From the NCBI GenBank assembly GCA_905182995.1, contig CAJJDP010000050.1, positions 376,877-440,876 on the forward strand: DNA of 64,000 nucleotides, written 5' to 3'. The notes beneath the pieces were generated by a model. That model searched no databases. It had not been told where the DNA came from and was given only the letters and a program-made list of their open reading frames with translations. The translations under genes were made by a program, and so were the position numbers. Of the stretch, positions 13,114 through 25,572 are shown one piece after another. How positions within the stretch are numbered: the first letter of the stretch is position 1; each line of letters starts with the position of its first letter. Source of the stretch: Paramecium octaurelia (Eukaryota; Ciliophora; Oligohymenophorea; Peniculida; Parameciidae).

Positions 13114-15274
13114 TCAACATTCAGTTTAAATTCGAATTCTCTTCATTTCTCGACTAAACATAGATGATTTATTTCGTATTAATGAGTTGATGTTACTGTT
13201 ATTATCTAAAGATTGATTAATTTCACAATCTTGATTTGTCACAAAAAAATGACTCGGTTTAATATTTAATTGATTTTTCGAAAAGTAAGGTAAAGTTAAC
13301 TATCTATTTTTTGTGGTTGACCGTTTTTGGATAGGCCCAATCAATGATTTTAGTTTGTTTTTTATCCTATGGTTCTACCCATCCTCACATTAAGTAATTG
13401 GAGATGTATCTAAATTGCTTTGTTCATCTGTGCTTCGTAGAGTAGTCTACTTGATGATTATTTTGATTACCTCAATCTTTATCATTTTTGAGTCCTCCTA
13501 CTTGCTTTAAATTTATTCAGGTTGTTAACTTAATTGGTTAAGAACGTTCTTGTTCCTTTATTGTGTAAACAGAAAATTATTACATATTTCTAAGCTTATG
13601 AAACAATTAAAAACGAGACTGGCTTTATAGGTTAAATGAAATAGCTTTACTCATTGCTCTTGAGTCCTCTAAATGCTTACTTAGATAACTCTAATACTCT
13701 TATGCAGATTTGTCCTATATTTAATACATTTTATTTAAAGATGTATCAATGTATTCATATTATTTTGTTTTATTCATTTAACAATGTTAAATTATATCCC
13801 TTGTTCTATTTTTTTTCTTATTATTAATAAGGAATGATTACATCAATAGATTTAGTAGAATTATTATCTGATTACTTTTTAACTTAAGGAATCGGTAAAT
13901 CAATTCTGCAATTCTTTTTTGTACTATACAATAATGCTAAACTTTTCTCGCATTTCATATTTCTCCACTTAATAAAGGCTTCCACATTTTTCCAATCACT
14001 CAATGGTTTTGTATACAACTTGTTACATAGGGGTTACACTATTCCAACTGGTTCGCTTGATAGAATTAGCTAGCTTACTTGAGAGTAAGAGGACAGTGAG
14101 CTTAAATTTCTTTAATCAAACTCTTTCTTTGAGTTTTCATTTAATAATTTAACTTAATTATTGTGTTAACTTTATACGATTTAAGTAAGAAATCAATCAA
14201 ATAGTCATCACCCAAAACCGCTAATATGTTTAATTATACTATAATTTGTCATGTGTCTTTTGCTTTTATTTTTAGCTTATCCAATTTCTGTAAAAGTACC
14301 GATATTTTTTAAACTATGCAAATCTTTTGAGAATGAAGGCTTTAATTTTATCTCATCTTCTCTTATTTTTTTACTTTGTTAAAGGGATCTGTGGCTTTTT
14401 GAATTTTATTGCCATCTTTACAAGGTCTTTGTAAAATTGGCTTTTGTCTCTCTTTAAGTTTATAAACCTGATGATGGAGTATATCCTTTTGAATACTTCC
14501 TCTCTGTTTATGATCGATGTATCTTGTTAATAAAATCAATAGTTTACAGATGTAAATGTTACAGGCAAACTGACTTTTTGAATGGATTCATTTGATTACA
14601 CATTCTCAGTCAATGCGTTTTGTTTGAGAGTTTGATTTCTAATATCAAATAGAATAATGTTACAATGATTATAATTTTTTCAACAATTAGTCTTTTGTTA
14701 ATTGTTTTAAATTATATGTATGCTAAAATGTATTATCAGTTTCAATATGTTTATCTAGAGATTTTTAGAATTTTGAAAAGGAGTGGTCTAGAATTGAAGA
14801 CATCTTACTGTCAAACTACGATTCTTAGAATTCAAGTCTATGTTTTTACTTGTTTAATTGATTTTATCTGATATGCCTCAATAAAAATGATGTGCTCTAA
14901 TTAATAACATAAAGTAGTAACATTTTTAATTTTCTTATATTCTTCATTTTCAATATTGACATTTTATATGGTATCAAAAAATTGTTAATCTGATCTATGA
15001 ATTTTGTACTGCTAGCATAATTTAATTGCTAATCTTTTATCACATTTGAATAATCTGAGCTTAATAAATTAATCGCAATCTGTCCATTCAATTGGCTTCC
15101 TAGAGAGATTGGGAAAGTCATTTATGTTAAGCTTTTTGTGTTCTTTGTTTTATTTAAAAAGATTGTGTTCATAAGTTTTGAGTTCTTTTATAATACTTTT
15201 TTGAGGTTTCATCAAATTTATAATGTTTTTATCTAAGAAATAAAAAAATAATTAACTAAACTAAGAGGTTTCAT
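13114..15274 (-). CDS. Hydrophilic protein of unknown function, eight small introns
   Basis: Eight introns of 19-34 nt join the frames into about 651 residues with an exact codon count, which makes this model firm even though I recognise no domain. The product is basic and Lys/Ser/Asn-rich, with no signal peptide or membrane segment. Stretches that look folded include DWKNVEAFIKWRNMKCEKS and TVLGDDYLIDFLLKSYKV. The stop lies only 37 bp from the start of the next gene on the same strand, so the two share a very short spacer. The start is the ATG heading MKPL, immediately before a 29-nt intron. Confidence 0.75.
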
Positions 15275-15356
15275 GTTTTCTTGAATAACAATATGTGAAA
15301 TGAATGGCTTGAAAAATAAAAATAGAATTTTATATATATTTATATAGAAGTTGATC

Positions 15357-16308
15357 TCATTTTAAATCGATTTAGCTTTTTTATTGATTAGCGTGATTCA
15401 TTTTCACTATTGCTTTTGATTACGATTGCTAAATCATTAAGATGTATAATTTACTTAATTATCCCAAACTTCCTTAGAACTCTTAAGAAATATTTTATTG
15501 ATATCTTTTGGTTTTATTGGATTTATAGGAGGTGACAACTATTGTGACATGGCACTCTGAATAAATCTCTTCTTTCCATTCTTTATCTCTGATTATGTCT
15601 TACATATTTAATATGATGAGAGAAGATTTTTTTAGTTTTTAATCTGAGTCTTAAATAATCTATCAGTCTAACTCTAAAAAGATTCTGAATAAATGTATAA
15701 ATTTACAGTTATTCATATGACCTTAAAAGTCAAGATAGCTTTTTAATTTTTAAGTTGACTCATGTGATTTGTATTTGCCTAGACCATAATTATCTTCCTT
15801 ATAATCTTTTACTTGCATCTAAGATAGTAAATAAATAATTTTACAGCACTGATTGGTAAATTAATTCGATGAGAGAAATCTTGCTGTCGTTATTCACAAG
15901 TTCTAAATTGATCAATTTAACATACTTTAAAATTCTTTTCGAATCTTTTTAAGAACTTTCGTTATTGGCATTATATCTAATATTTGATGAACATCTTCTT
16001 TCTGGTGATTGAAATTTGTCCAAACTTGGAATCAATGTTCTTTTGGTATTCGAATCTTCAAGTGACTTTCTCTCTGTGGCATAATTTTTTGGTTTGGTTA
16101 CTTCATTCTTAATTGGCGTAGTATTTTCTTTAAAAATTTCAGAACTTTAATGTAGTTTCTTATAAGCCTCATTGTTAGGATTTCTCTTCCCACTCAATAC
16201 TGTTGGATGCTGTTTTTTGCATGATGAATTTAGAGCCTCGTAATTGCTTATAGTCTCTTTCTTATTGGTTAACCTTAAAAACAGTTGGTATTTGTCGTAT
16301 TATTCCAT
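15357..16308 (-). CDS. Small basic soluble protein, unknown function
   Basis: About 283 residues once four introns (26, 26, 22 and 26 nt) are removed; the spliced length divides by three. Starts MEQYDKYQLFLRL. Lys/Ser/Asn-rich with phosphorylation-like Ser-Pro sites (SLDKFQSPERRCSS) and a Pro-rich patch (LSPPINPIKPKDI). No membrane segment, coiled coil or catalytic motif seen. It lies 82 bp upstream of the next minus-strand gene. Family unrecognised. Confidence 0.68.
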
Positions 16309-16582
16309 TATATTGGCTAACAGATAATATTTATTTATATAATTTATTATAGATTTATAAAATCAAAAAAACTCATTTATTACCTTAAAATAATCTTTAT
16401 AATGATCCTTAAAGTTGTTTCAATAAATGGGAAGATATATATTCGGACAAATCATTAATTCTTATAAGAAACTATTTATTATGTATATAATAACTAATTT
16501 ATAAGATATTGGGAAAATAATAATTAAATCAAAGATTTTCTATTAAAACCAGATGAAATTATGTAGAATTAAGATTTTGTTA

Positions 16583-17010
16583 TACCATATTTAAATTTGA
16601 AGTTCCAGAAGCTAAGTGATAGCAAGATTCTAAATCCATTTATAACGAGATAGTGGCTTCATTCACTCAATAACTATTCGAGGCTATAAGGTGATTGTTA
16701 ATGGATATGGTTCTACAGGTGCTGGTAAATCCTTAAGACTTGGAGGAAGCGAAAAAGAGGAAGGTAAAGATACACTTTATTTACATATTTATAGGATTCA
16801 GTAGTATAATTTTTAAAGAAGATAGATTAATTGGTGATATAAATATGAATTATCTAGAATTATTGCATGAAATATAATGGAGTTATGTGCTGATCAAAAA
16901 TTAGGAGAAAGATTGTTTGTTGAAATAGTAAACTATAGTAGAAGTATAGATGGTATAATTATAAGCAAGTATGATCAGAGTGGTAGTTTATAATTAAAAA
17001 TAAAGAACTA
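16583..17010 (+). pseudogene. Decayed kinesin motor-domain fragment
   Basis: The order of motifs matches a kinesin motor: FKFE, then IYNEIVASFTQQLFEAI, then VNGYGSTGAGKS, which corresponds to the P-loop (AYGQTGSGKT). An intron-like GTAAAG...ATAG follows, and further on FVEIVNYSRSIDG resembles the motor strand with consensus FEIYNE. The parts sit in different frames: there is a TGA near 16616, the P-loop is one base out of frame with the preceding segment, and no intact microtubule-binding half or stalk follows. It lies between two minus-strand genes. The preceding 16309-16582 shows no gene. Confidence 0.6.
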
Positions 17011-17075
17011 AAGAAAAAACTAAAAATATTAGGATATATGTTTTATATTAAGCAATTTTTAAATAAACTATCACA

Positions 17076-18756
17076 TCAAATGTCAAATTCATCAAGAAAC
17101 TTAGCCTGTCTGATTTTAGTCATATGATAATTCCAACTTTATAAAAACTTATAATCATAGATATTATCTAAATGTAGAAATCTATCAAGCAATGAGACAC
17201 TAATAAGTTCGTGATTCGGATGCTAAATCAAAAACCTTTCTTAACGAAAAGATAAAGGACCATCGCTCTCCTAAAAGTCATCCTATTAATTCTAGATAAG
17301 AATCTAATTATTCAAAGTATTTTAAATTTTGACCTACTTTATATTCTAATCATTTTTCTTTAACTTTCTTACCTCTGATTCTTATTCATTCTCACTCATT
17401 TCCTCTTTAATTGCCATCTCATTATCATCTCTAGAATTTTGTTCTTCATCTGATTAATTGGATCCTTCTCCTTTAAGAATAGCCCTTTTTCTGGCTAACC
17501 TTAGCTATTGATTATTTTAGTTTTTGCCATTTTCTGTAAACTCAGAATTTTATCCTTCTGGTTCATCTTCGATTTAATTTCCGTTACTGTTAGAATTATC
17601 TGTTATATAAGATATTCTTCTTTTTCCTTCATTATTTGAGATAAGATGAATTCCTTAATCATCAATTTTTATAGTTTCCTAATCTGTATTCTACCTCACT
17701 TAAGCAAAATCCAGAGAATCCTATTGTTTTATTTTAAAGTCTATATTAATTTATTTTAAGAATACTTCTTGACTTAGCATTTTTTATTTTTTTATTTGAT
17801 GACTGTTTTTAATTGTTTTTAGATAGTCCATTTTGTTTATTATTTTCATCAAAGCAATCTGATTCTTCTTGGTCGAAATCTTAATTTTCACTTTCTTCAT
17901 CAAAAGTATCTAGACTACCTTAGATTTACGAATTATCGACTCTTTAGGTTGCAGAGTCTTTTGTCTCCTCTTAAATCCAATCGAATATGTTTTAATGCAA
18001 CGATTAACTTGATTTTTAACATTAACCATAAGGTTTTTGAAGTGGGCTTAATAATTGTTTAATAATCTACATATGATTCAATAAATGCTTAATTTATGCT
18101 AAATTTAATATAAAATGAATACAATCGATCCTTTTTGATGAGAAATAGAATTCATTGAAATCTTGAGATAATATTTTATATTCATCCTACAATTTGACAA
18201 GGTTTACATTGCGATTTGCCTCGTATTTCTTTTGTTGATAGAAAGACTATGAAGAAATAAGGATTTAGACTTTAGTCATTAGTTACTTAATTCTTTCTTC
18301 CAAAAGCTTATCCACTTGTTTCTAGCCATCTTTGAGATTATTTAATTTAATAGACGCATAAGGCTCTTTAAAAAAGAAAAAACGAGGATCTCTAGAATTA
18401 ATTTCTTTCCTATTTTAATTATGTTAAACAAGTTTTTTGAGTTTATTTCTATATCTTGTAACATCTTAAACAACTGAAATACTATTATTGGTGTTTTGAC
18501 ATGTGATAAATTCACTATTTTGATAATATTTGGTCTAATTAGATTATTTTATCTTATCCTAACTATTATAGACAGAAACAGACATAATTTTATTCCTATG
18601 TCTATTTGGTGAAGGATTATAATGATTAAAAATATTCTATGAAATTGATTCTTTGCTCTGATTTTATTCTATAGATTCTTGACTGAAGCTAAATTTATAT
18701 TCTCTTGGTTATAATTTTAAAGCTGGTAATCTAAAAGAATTATCTTGAGCTTTCAT
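17076..18756 (-). CDS. Acidic/Ser-rich protein of unknown function
   Basis: About 551 residues with a single 25-nt intron; the spliced length is an exact multiple of three. The N-terminal half contains a helical region (KQVDKLLEERIKQLMTKV, then SSQSFYQQKKYEANRN). The middle is very acidic and Ser-rich (DTFDEESENQDFDQEESD, later GEGSNQSDEEQNSRDDNEM), as in proteins of chromatin, cilia or RNA processing. The C-terminus looks folded (HELISVSLLDRFLHLDNIYD). No family recognised. It is separated from the nucleoporin gene by about 98 bp. Confidence 0.72.
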
Positions 18757-18854
18757 ATAAATAGTTTAATTATTTATTATCTTAATAATTAATGAAAATT
18801 TAATATATAAAATAAATCAATTAAAAAATATTAAATATTTATATTATAGATAAT

Positions 18855-19965
18855 TCATTTATTTTGCACTTTAGGATGCTTTTCTGCTTATAGCAATAAA
18901 TCCTCCACTTCTTTCTAAGAATAAGATTGGTATATACAGTTTATTAATCCAAGTGCAACAAACATTCGCTTAAATTATTGACAATCTGATCCCATTCAGA
19001 CTCCTCCTTTTCCAACCCTAGGATTTTCTCTTATATCTTAACTACGTAATTGATTTTACGTTCCAAGCCATCCAAATCCTTGCCCAATTATTTAATGGAG
19101 TCAATGAGTGATTCTTCATCTATATCTATAATTATATAGTAATAGCAATAATACCAAAAGATGTATCTTATTAAGTAAGTTAATCGACTAGGGCAATTAA
19201 TTAGGCATGAGTTTCATCTTATTTTTTGCTGATATTCAAAAATACTTTATTCCATTCATTATAATAATTTTCAACCTTCTATGTATGATTTCTGCGATCC
19301 CCTTTCACTAAAATTCTTTGCACTTATTATTATGGATTGGAATTTATTCCAAGTGTAGTAACTGGCTATTATTATTGCTAGATATTTTTCAATGAGTTTT
19401 TCTCAATTAGTTATAAATTCTTTTAATTTTTATCTATCTTCTCTTTGTTTGCTATTGCTTTAGTCAAGTTTTCAATATGTAATTTAGTTTGTTAATTAAT
19501 TTAATTTAATGTATAGTTTTTGGGTTATGCAGGTTGCTATTATGCAGTTGGTTGAGTTTGTTATGGTTATTATCCTAAACCTAAGGGTTGTTATTATTGT
19601 GGTTATCCAAGTAAATTGTTTTATTAGGTTTATCCTAATTGTGGTACTTATTATTGCGGTTATCCTAATAATGAAGTTGTTTATGGCTATTATCCTGTTA
19701 ATAATGTTTATTGCTATTATCCTAAAAGTGGTTATTGTTATTAAGGCTATCCAAATATTCCAGTTTATTATTGGTTGTTGTTTCCAAAAGTATTGAACTA
19801 TTGTGATTATCCAAAAATTCCTTATGGTTGTTACTATTATCCCAAGGGATTTTGATTTTGGCCAAATAAGTTGTTGGTAGGTGCAGGGTTGTTGAAAATT
19901 GAAGAAGTTAGGTTACCTTATTGTTATGTTGGAGCATTATTGCTTCCTGGAGGGTTTCCAAACAT
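18855..19965 (-). CDS. FG/GLFG-repeat nucleoporin with C-terminal coiled coil (Nup54/58/62-like)
   Basis: About 352 residues after two introns (29 and 23 nt), exact codon count. The first ~150 residues are a Gln/Asn-rich FG region: NNLFGQNQ, GIFGQSQQ, TFGNNN, TGIFGQPQ, then degenerate LLGQ and PLGLGQ units. The rest is predicted coiled coil (YYNEWNKVFLNISKKQDE, DLDGLERKINYVVKIQEK), ending KHPKVQNK. An FG region followed by a coiled coil is the layout of the central-channel nucleoporins of the Nup62 complex. FG regions there bind transport receptors and the coiled coils hold the trimer together. Which of Nup54, Nup58 or Nup62 it is I cannot say. Many FG units are eroded to LG. Confidence 0.75.
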
Positions 19966-20080
19966 TATTAATTTAAATTTTTAAGTAAAAAGAAGAAAAA
20001 ATTATTTACAAAATAAGTATACAATTCTTATTTAACACTACTAATAGAAAATTGTAATAATTATTGTTACTTTTTGTGCT

Positions 20081-22259
20081 TCAATTGTTCGTGGATTAAG
20101 AATAATTTGTGGATAATTGATTGCTCAATTTGTTTTATACAATCAATTTAAATTTAGCCTACTTATTGAAAATTAGTTACTTGATAGCAAGGATTATATT
20201 TGATAAATCCATATTTATTATTATTTGTAGATGGTTGGGATTCAGTTTGAAAATCTTCAATTTCCATTTGAGGTTATTCAATTGTTGATTTTTTATGATT
20301 CCCTTCTTGGATATCCTTTAATTTCATGAATCCTTTTCTTCTATTTTTCACCTGAGATTAGTTTTCAGAATCAACCCTTGTTAAAATCATATCTTCAAAT
20401 TGATATTCATCTTATTCATTCTAGCACTCTTAGTTTCAACATAATTACCTTTATTTCAATACCATCTTTATAGGTTTTCCTTTGTAATTTCCAAGGATTC
20501 CCACAAAATTATGGTTCCAATCTGATCTCTGCTTCATCAAAATCCAAATTCATGTTTCTTAATGTTGGTTGAACTATTGGCATTTAGGGTAAACATGATT
20601 GAATCTCAAATTAAGGTAAAAATTTATTAAAATTAATATCCTTTCTTATTTAAGTAACTTATCTAAATTCGCATTTAATTTATTCCTGAAACCTTGCCTA
20701 ATAGTTTTCACTGAAAGCAGCACAACAAACACTCTTTTTAGAAATATGCGATTATCTATTTTTATAGTTTTCTTCATCAGCCATCTTTTTTATTTTCTGC
20801 ACTTTTGCTTGATATGTTTTAACTTTCTACATATACAACTGATGATTTGTTTCTTCTATTAAGAATAGTAAATATCTGGAAATCTAATAAAATTCAATAT
20901 ATATTGTACTTAGATGTTCTATTCTGCTAGATTCTTTTTAATACAGGGAGCATAATAATTTGGAATAGTTTATAAATATTACAGAAATTTAGACTCTACA
21001 GATCTTCGTGCATCATCTCTAGTATTTACTAACTGAGTCAAGAGTTCTGAATAAATGTAAAAATTTGGAAAATAGCTAAAATTTATATATATCTTTATTA
21101 CAATCTTAATTCCATTGTGTTTTGACTTGATGAGAATAGAAATAAACCAACTAAGTATTTGGTTAATTATTCATCTTTTTATTCATGATAGAATATTGGA
21201 AATTGTAGTAATTTACTTTTGTTTGTTGTTATGCCTTAAACATACTTTAATAAATTTGCATTCTCTATAACAATTTCTTAAAATGGTATGTACTAAGGCA
21301 ATCTTGCTTGAAAAGTAACAGTGAAATCAACAAAATATTCAGGTACCGATGGATAATTCTACTTACTTGATTTTATTTACATTGAAATCTACAAGAGGAT
21401 ATTACTCAGGCAAATAGACTTTGGTGAATATATTAACGTGAGGAGCACATCTTAATCTAGCTTAAGCAAATTATTGATTAATTTTCTAAATAGATCTAAC
21501 CAGCCAAGAATTTGATTAAGGATGTACTTCTATTTTAGTTTTTTCAATAACAGATTAGATTTCTTCATATCTAGTTGTTTGATCTAACATTGTCAATTAC
21601 AGAGAGATTTGAGGGGAGATCAATTTGGGATCATCTAAAATTTAGAAGAGAATATTGTAATCTTAAATTTCAAAACAGACACCTTATCCTATTTATTACG
21701 CTATGTTATGCCAATTAGTTTATATTTATATTGGTGTAGGCTCTTCAATACCTGGTGGTTAAATCAAGAATACAAGAAGCTTATAATCCCATCTTATCAA
21801 TTTATGGAAATCTAGGCCTGAGTATTCACGATTAGTGAAAACTAACACTATCGATGACTCTATCTTTTAGACATCTCTTCCCCCATATAGATTATCAGTT
21901 CCTGCAATTTAAATATATATATAAATAACCATTTAATGTTCTAAATTTGTTTAAATTGTGGAAACACTCTTCTAAATTGAAATTGGTCTCAAATTATGGT
22001 TACACTGTTTTAATTCTTTGTAAAAAATGGCCAACATCATGTATCCAAGTTGAGATTGAAGAACTATAGACAATATGTAAAGAACAAAAAATTACTTAGA
22101 CGAAAAAAGATGGTATTGATCATACTTGTATTCTGGGTTTTTTGTTCTCTTTTTAACAAAATATTCAATAGCACTTTTGGCATAATCTAATATAGTAAGT
22201 CCATTATATGTTATTTAACAAGAAGATAAACAATTATCTATCATAAAAGTGAAATTCAT
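20081..22259 (-). CDS. INTS6: Integrator complex subunit 6 homologue
   Basis: About 667 residues over seven introns. Collinear with animal INTS6: an N-terminal VWA domain (MNFTFMIDNCLSS, LDYAKSAIEYFVKKRTKNP, DNLYGGRD, IVLVFTNREYSG), then RWDYKLLVF, SWLVRSIQKI, VPEYFVDF, a central block ending FLQYLQTIPNYYAPCIKKNL (human equivalent FESYLKTMPPYYLGPLKKAV) and CGNPWKLQRKTYKDG (human GNPFKLDKKGM). INTS6 is a scaffold of Integrator, which cleaves nascent snRNA and other RNA polymerase II transcripts and recruits PP2A. The metal-binding DxSxS motif appears degenerate (DNCLS). The last exon is uncertain: splicing a 19- or 22-nt intron gives the stop used here, whereas retaining it leaves a plausible longer C-terminus. 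Confidence 0.87.
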
Positions 22260-23057
22260 TTATAAAGGATGATTATTTTATATTTTAATTTATTTATTGA
22301 TTCTAAAATGTTAAAACATTCTTTATATTTAAATCACTTTTACATACTAATATCTATGATAAAACAAATATTAAGCGATTTCACATATAATCAAATTTCA
22401 AAGCAGATTGGCAGCTAAATTATCAACTGGAGAAGTATTCCATAATATAATTTAAATAGATTCCCAATTATTAAATATTAATAATCTACTGACTTTTGAT
22501 CAAAATTCGATAGAATTTCTAAATACCCTCTTTCTAAGGACTCTAAAACTTTAATAAAGATGCTTATTGTTGGGTGTCTTGTTTATGCTATAATATCCAC
22601 CTTTTCTATCCTTTTTAAAAGTCATTATACTTCCAACATAAATAAAAATTATTTTTATTTTATAACTATGTATTACCGATCGAAACAAAATTATAAAAAA
22701 TAACAAAATCCTTTTAGAAGACTACCTTCATAATTGTGTTTGATCGAACTTATGAATTTTAACTAGTCTTCTTAATACTCTTTATTTCATATATTATTGT
22801 GTTTCACTATTTTAGATACTTATAAATTAGCAATTTTATAAATTGAATGTTATTATCATAATTACATAATATAATTCTCATTATTTTAAGGGTTTCAAGT
22901 ATTGATTAACAAAAATAGTAGAGATGGGCATGGAATTACTTGTCAATTATAAACTTTCGATTTTATATATAATATTCAATGTTTGATTGCTGAATGATAT
23001 CAATTTGCTTATTTTGTGCACGTAGATAATATATAAAATATTTATATAAATATAAAA
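22260..23057. other. Spacer between divergent genes, with one possible tiny ORF
   Basis: AT-rich DNA that must hold the promoters of the INTS6 homologue (minus) and the protein kinase (plus). A 41-codon minus-strand frame (22500-22625, MTFKKDRKGGYYSINKTPNN) and a loosely coding plus-strand frame near 22308-22500 are present, but neither has recognisable features. No gene is claimed. Confidence 0.4.
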
Positions 23058-24844
23058 ATGATATAAGAAGTGAATTCTTTTTTTGACATCCCAGAGAATC
23101 AAGGAAAATCCTCTAAAATCTGGTAACCTGTCAATTTGGAAATATATAATGTAATATTCATTTTATAAACGCTTCCAAGAATGACATCATAGTTTTTTAG
23201 GATGACTGCAACAAAATCAGTAAAAAATCGAAACAACCAAAATCGATAACAATATAATTAGGAAATGAGCATATTTATCATATTAAAGACTCAAATATAA
23301 CTTAGCTTAATATAACGGTAGCTGTTATGACAACTTACAAACATGACCAATTTGGCAATATCATTAGAATTTCTCGAAATGGAAAATTTGTTGATTTTTA
23401 ATTAGATGATTATGCTGTATTTAAGAATCTGATGTCATCAAGATGCTTATAAACATCATTTCATGATGAATTTGGAGTTACAAAGATGATAGGAAAAGGA
23501 AGTTTTGCAAAAGTGTATTTCGCTACAAAGAAATCCACAGGATGTAATTACGCGGTCAAAGCATTCAATAAAGAATTCATGTAAGAGTAATTCAAAGGAA
23601 GGGAATCATTAGAAAATGAAATCAAAGTCATGAGACGTTTAAACTAAGAAAATCTAGTAAGATTATACGAAACTTATGAAACCCAGAATTCAATCTATTT
23701 TGTATTAGACATATTAAAAGGAGGTGAACTCTTAACTCGAGTCAAGTAATCCCCCCTAAGTGCTCCAAGTTTATAAAAATTAATGTACAATTTGATGAAA
23801 GCATTATGTCATTTGCATTCTAAAAAGTGTATGCATAGAGATTTGAAACCTGAGAATTTATTATTAAAAGAAAAAGATAATGACACAGACATTGTTATAG
23901 CAGATTTTGGATTAGCTAGCTTCTTAAATGAAGACATCTTATTTAAAAGATGTGGAACTCCAGGATTTGTGGCTCCTGAAATATTATTATACAAAGAAGG
24001 TGATCCGTTTTATGATGAAAAATGTGATGTCTTTAGTGCAGGTGTTATTTTTTATGTTCTGCTAACAGGAAGACAACCATTTTAAGGAACTGATTACAAA
24101 GGTATTTTAAGAGCAAATAAAAATTGTGAAGTTAATTATGAACTCAAATAGATTCAAACTGTAAATAACATATGATTTTTAATATAGGCACCACTTTAAT
24201 TGGTAGATTTATTAAAGAAAATGTTATGTCCAGAACCAAAGACAAGAGTATCTTCAGAAGAATGCCTAAAACATCCATATTTCAAGGAGATCTTTAAGGA
24301 ATAAGATCTGATAAATGTTTAAGAGAGTCTTAGAGATTACGATAAGGATTTTGTCTATGGACTAGGCAAATAATAAGGGTAAAACAGTAATTAATATCAA
24401 AGACCTCCAAGCTAAGTTGGTTCTATGCAATTGCAATAAAGATAACCAGCATTGAATGGAAGAATTGACACTATGGGTTCCTTTTCAAATGTATCTAATA
24501 ATGGATCAGTTACGAGATTAGATTAGAAACCACAATTACAATAAAGTAAATTTAGTTAATTTGGACATATAAATAAACAGTAGCCTTAATCAGATGCAAG
24601 TAAGTCATTAGAATATATAGACTCACCTTAAATGAAGAAGAACTTGTAATCGGATCTACGTAAGACAGCATTAAAAAATTCTTTTTAATAACAAATTAAT
24701 CAACTGAGCAAAGATGATGATTGTGTTAATGATGAAGCTGCTCATTTAGAAGATGCAATATCTAAATTGAATGCTTAGACACCAAAAATGGGAGGATTAA
24801 AAAAAGCAAGCTCATATAAAATACCAAAATCATCAATGGAATGA
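23058..24844 (+). CDS. Ser/Thr protein kinase, CAMK group
   Basis: About 576 residues with two introns (29 nt in the N-terminal part and 27 nt, GTAAAT...ATATAG, within the kinase C-lobe); exact codon count. All catalytic signatures are present: glycine loop GKGSFAKVYFA, AVKAF lysine, HRDLKPENLLL, DFGLA, CGTPGFVAPEIL and VFSAGVIFYVLLTGRQPF. The CGTPGFVAPE segment and overall pattern fit CAMK-type kinases. About 130 residues precede the kinase domain (EIYN joined by splicing to NDIIVFQDD), possibly a PH- or FHA-like regulatory module. A ~190-residue Gln/Ser-rich tail follows. No EF-hands are visible, so it is not a classical CDPK. It converges with the minus-strand gene to its right; the stops are 12 bp apart. 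Confidence 0.93.
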
Positions 24845-24856
24845 GATATACTATAA

Positions 24857-25572
24857 TCATTAATCCCGTTTGCCTGAAAATATTCTATTTATCATCTTCA
24901 ATTATTGTTTAGTCTATAAAAATGATACAGGTTAACCAATATTTGGTAACTTGATTTAAGTTCCTCTTAATTGTTACTTATTAATTGTTTGTTTCAATTG
25001 CAACTACTACATACACTATTTCTTTGGACATTCAATTTCTTATACAAAGTTGCTCATTGTCTCCCTTTTGCTTTATCCACTATGAATTCTTAATGCTTAT
25101 CTGAATCCTTAACTAGAGTTTCTTTATTAGAAGATTTCAGGGAGTTTCTTCAACTATTTGAAAGGAGGACTTTAATTTTCATCCTTCATCTATAAGAATT
25201 CATTCATAAATTGAAATTAATTTCCAAAACTAATTTGTTATGGGTAACTAGAACGTTGATTTACATTAGAACTGAATATTCGATAATTTTTAGATTATCT
25301 ATCCTCAGAACCTATCTATAATTCAGATCTTTTTTTCATTCCACTAATCTACGGAGGAGTATGCTACCCTTCAATACCAGAATTATCAGAACTTCTCTTG
25401 GATGTAGTTCTTAGATATTTATATATTCAATTTACATTTGTGTTGAAGGGTTCGAGACATTACTCTAAACAGGATGTTTTAACAATCTTCTTGAATGAAC
25501 AAATTTTTATTTCATGCCTTAATTATCAACGGGGAAAAAAAAATTTGCTGTCTTTTCTAACTCATCATTCAT
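24857..25572 (-). CDS. Ser/Gln-rich hydrophilic protein, unknown function
   Basis: About 229 residues after one 26-nt intron, exact codon count. Starts MNDELEKTANFFF. The centre is Ser/Asn/Arg-rich (RSSDNSGIEGQHTPPQ, NYRIFSSNVNQRSSYPQQ) with potential phosphorylation sites; the C-terminal half is basic with a Gln-rich helix (CMQQLQLKQTINKQQLRG). No domain recognised. The stop is 12 bp from that of the kinase gene on the other strand. The 218 bp to the right, up to the thioredoxin stop, shows no gene. Confidence 0.65.

Noticed and set aside
19509-19796. Plus-strand hydrophobic Val/Ile-rich frame
   Set aside because: Antisense of the Gln-rich FG region of the nucleoporin gene.
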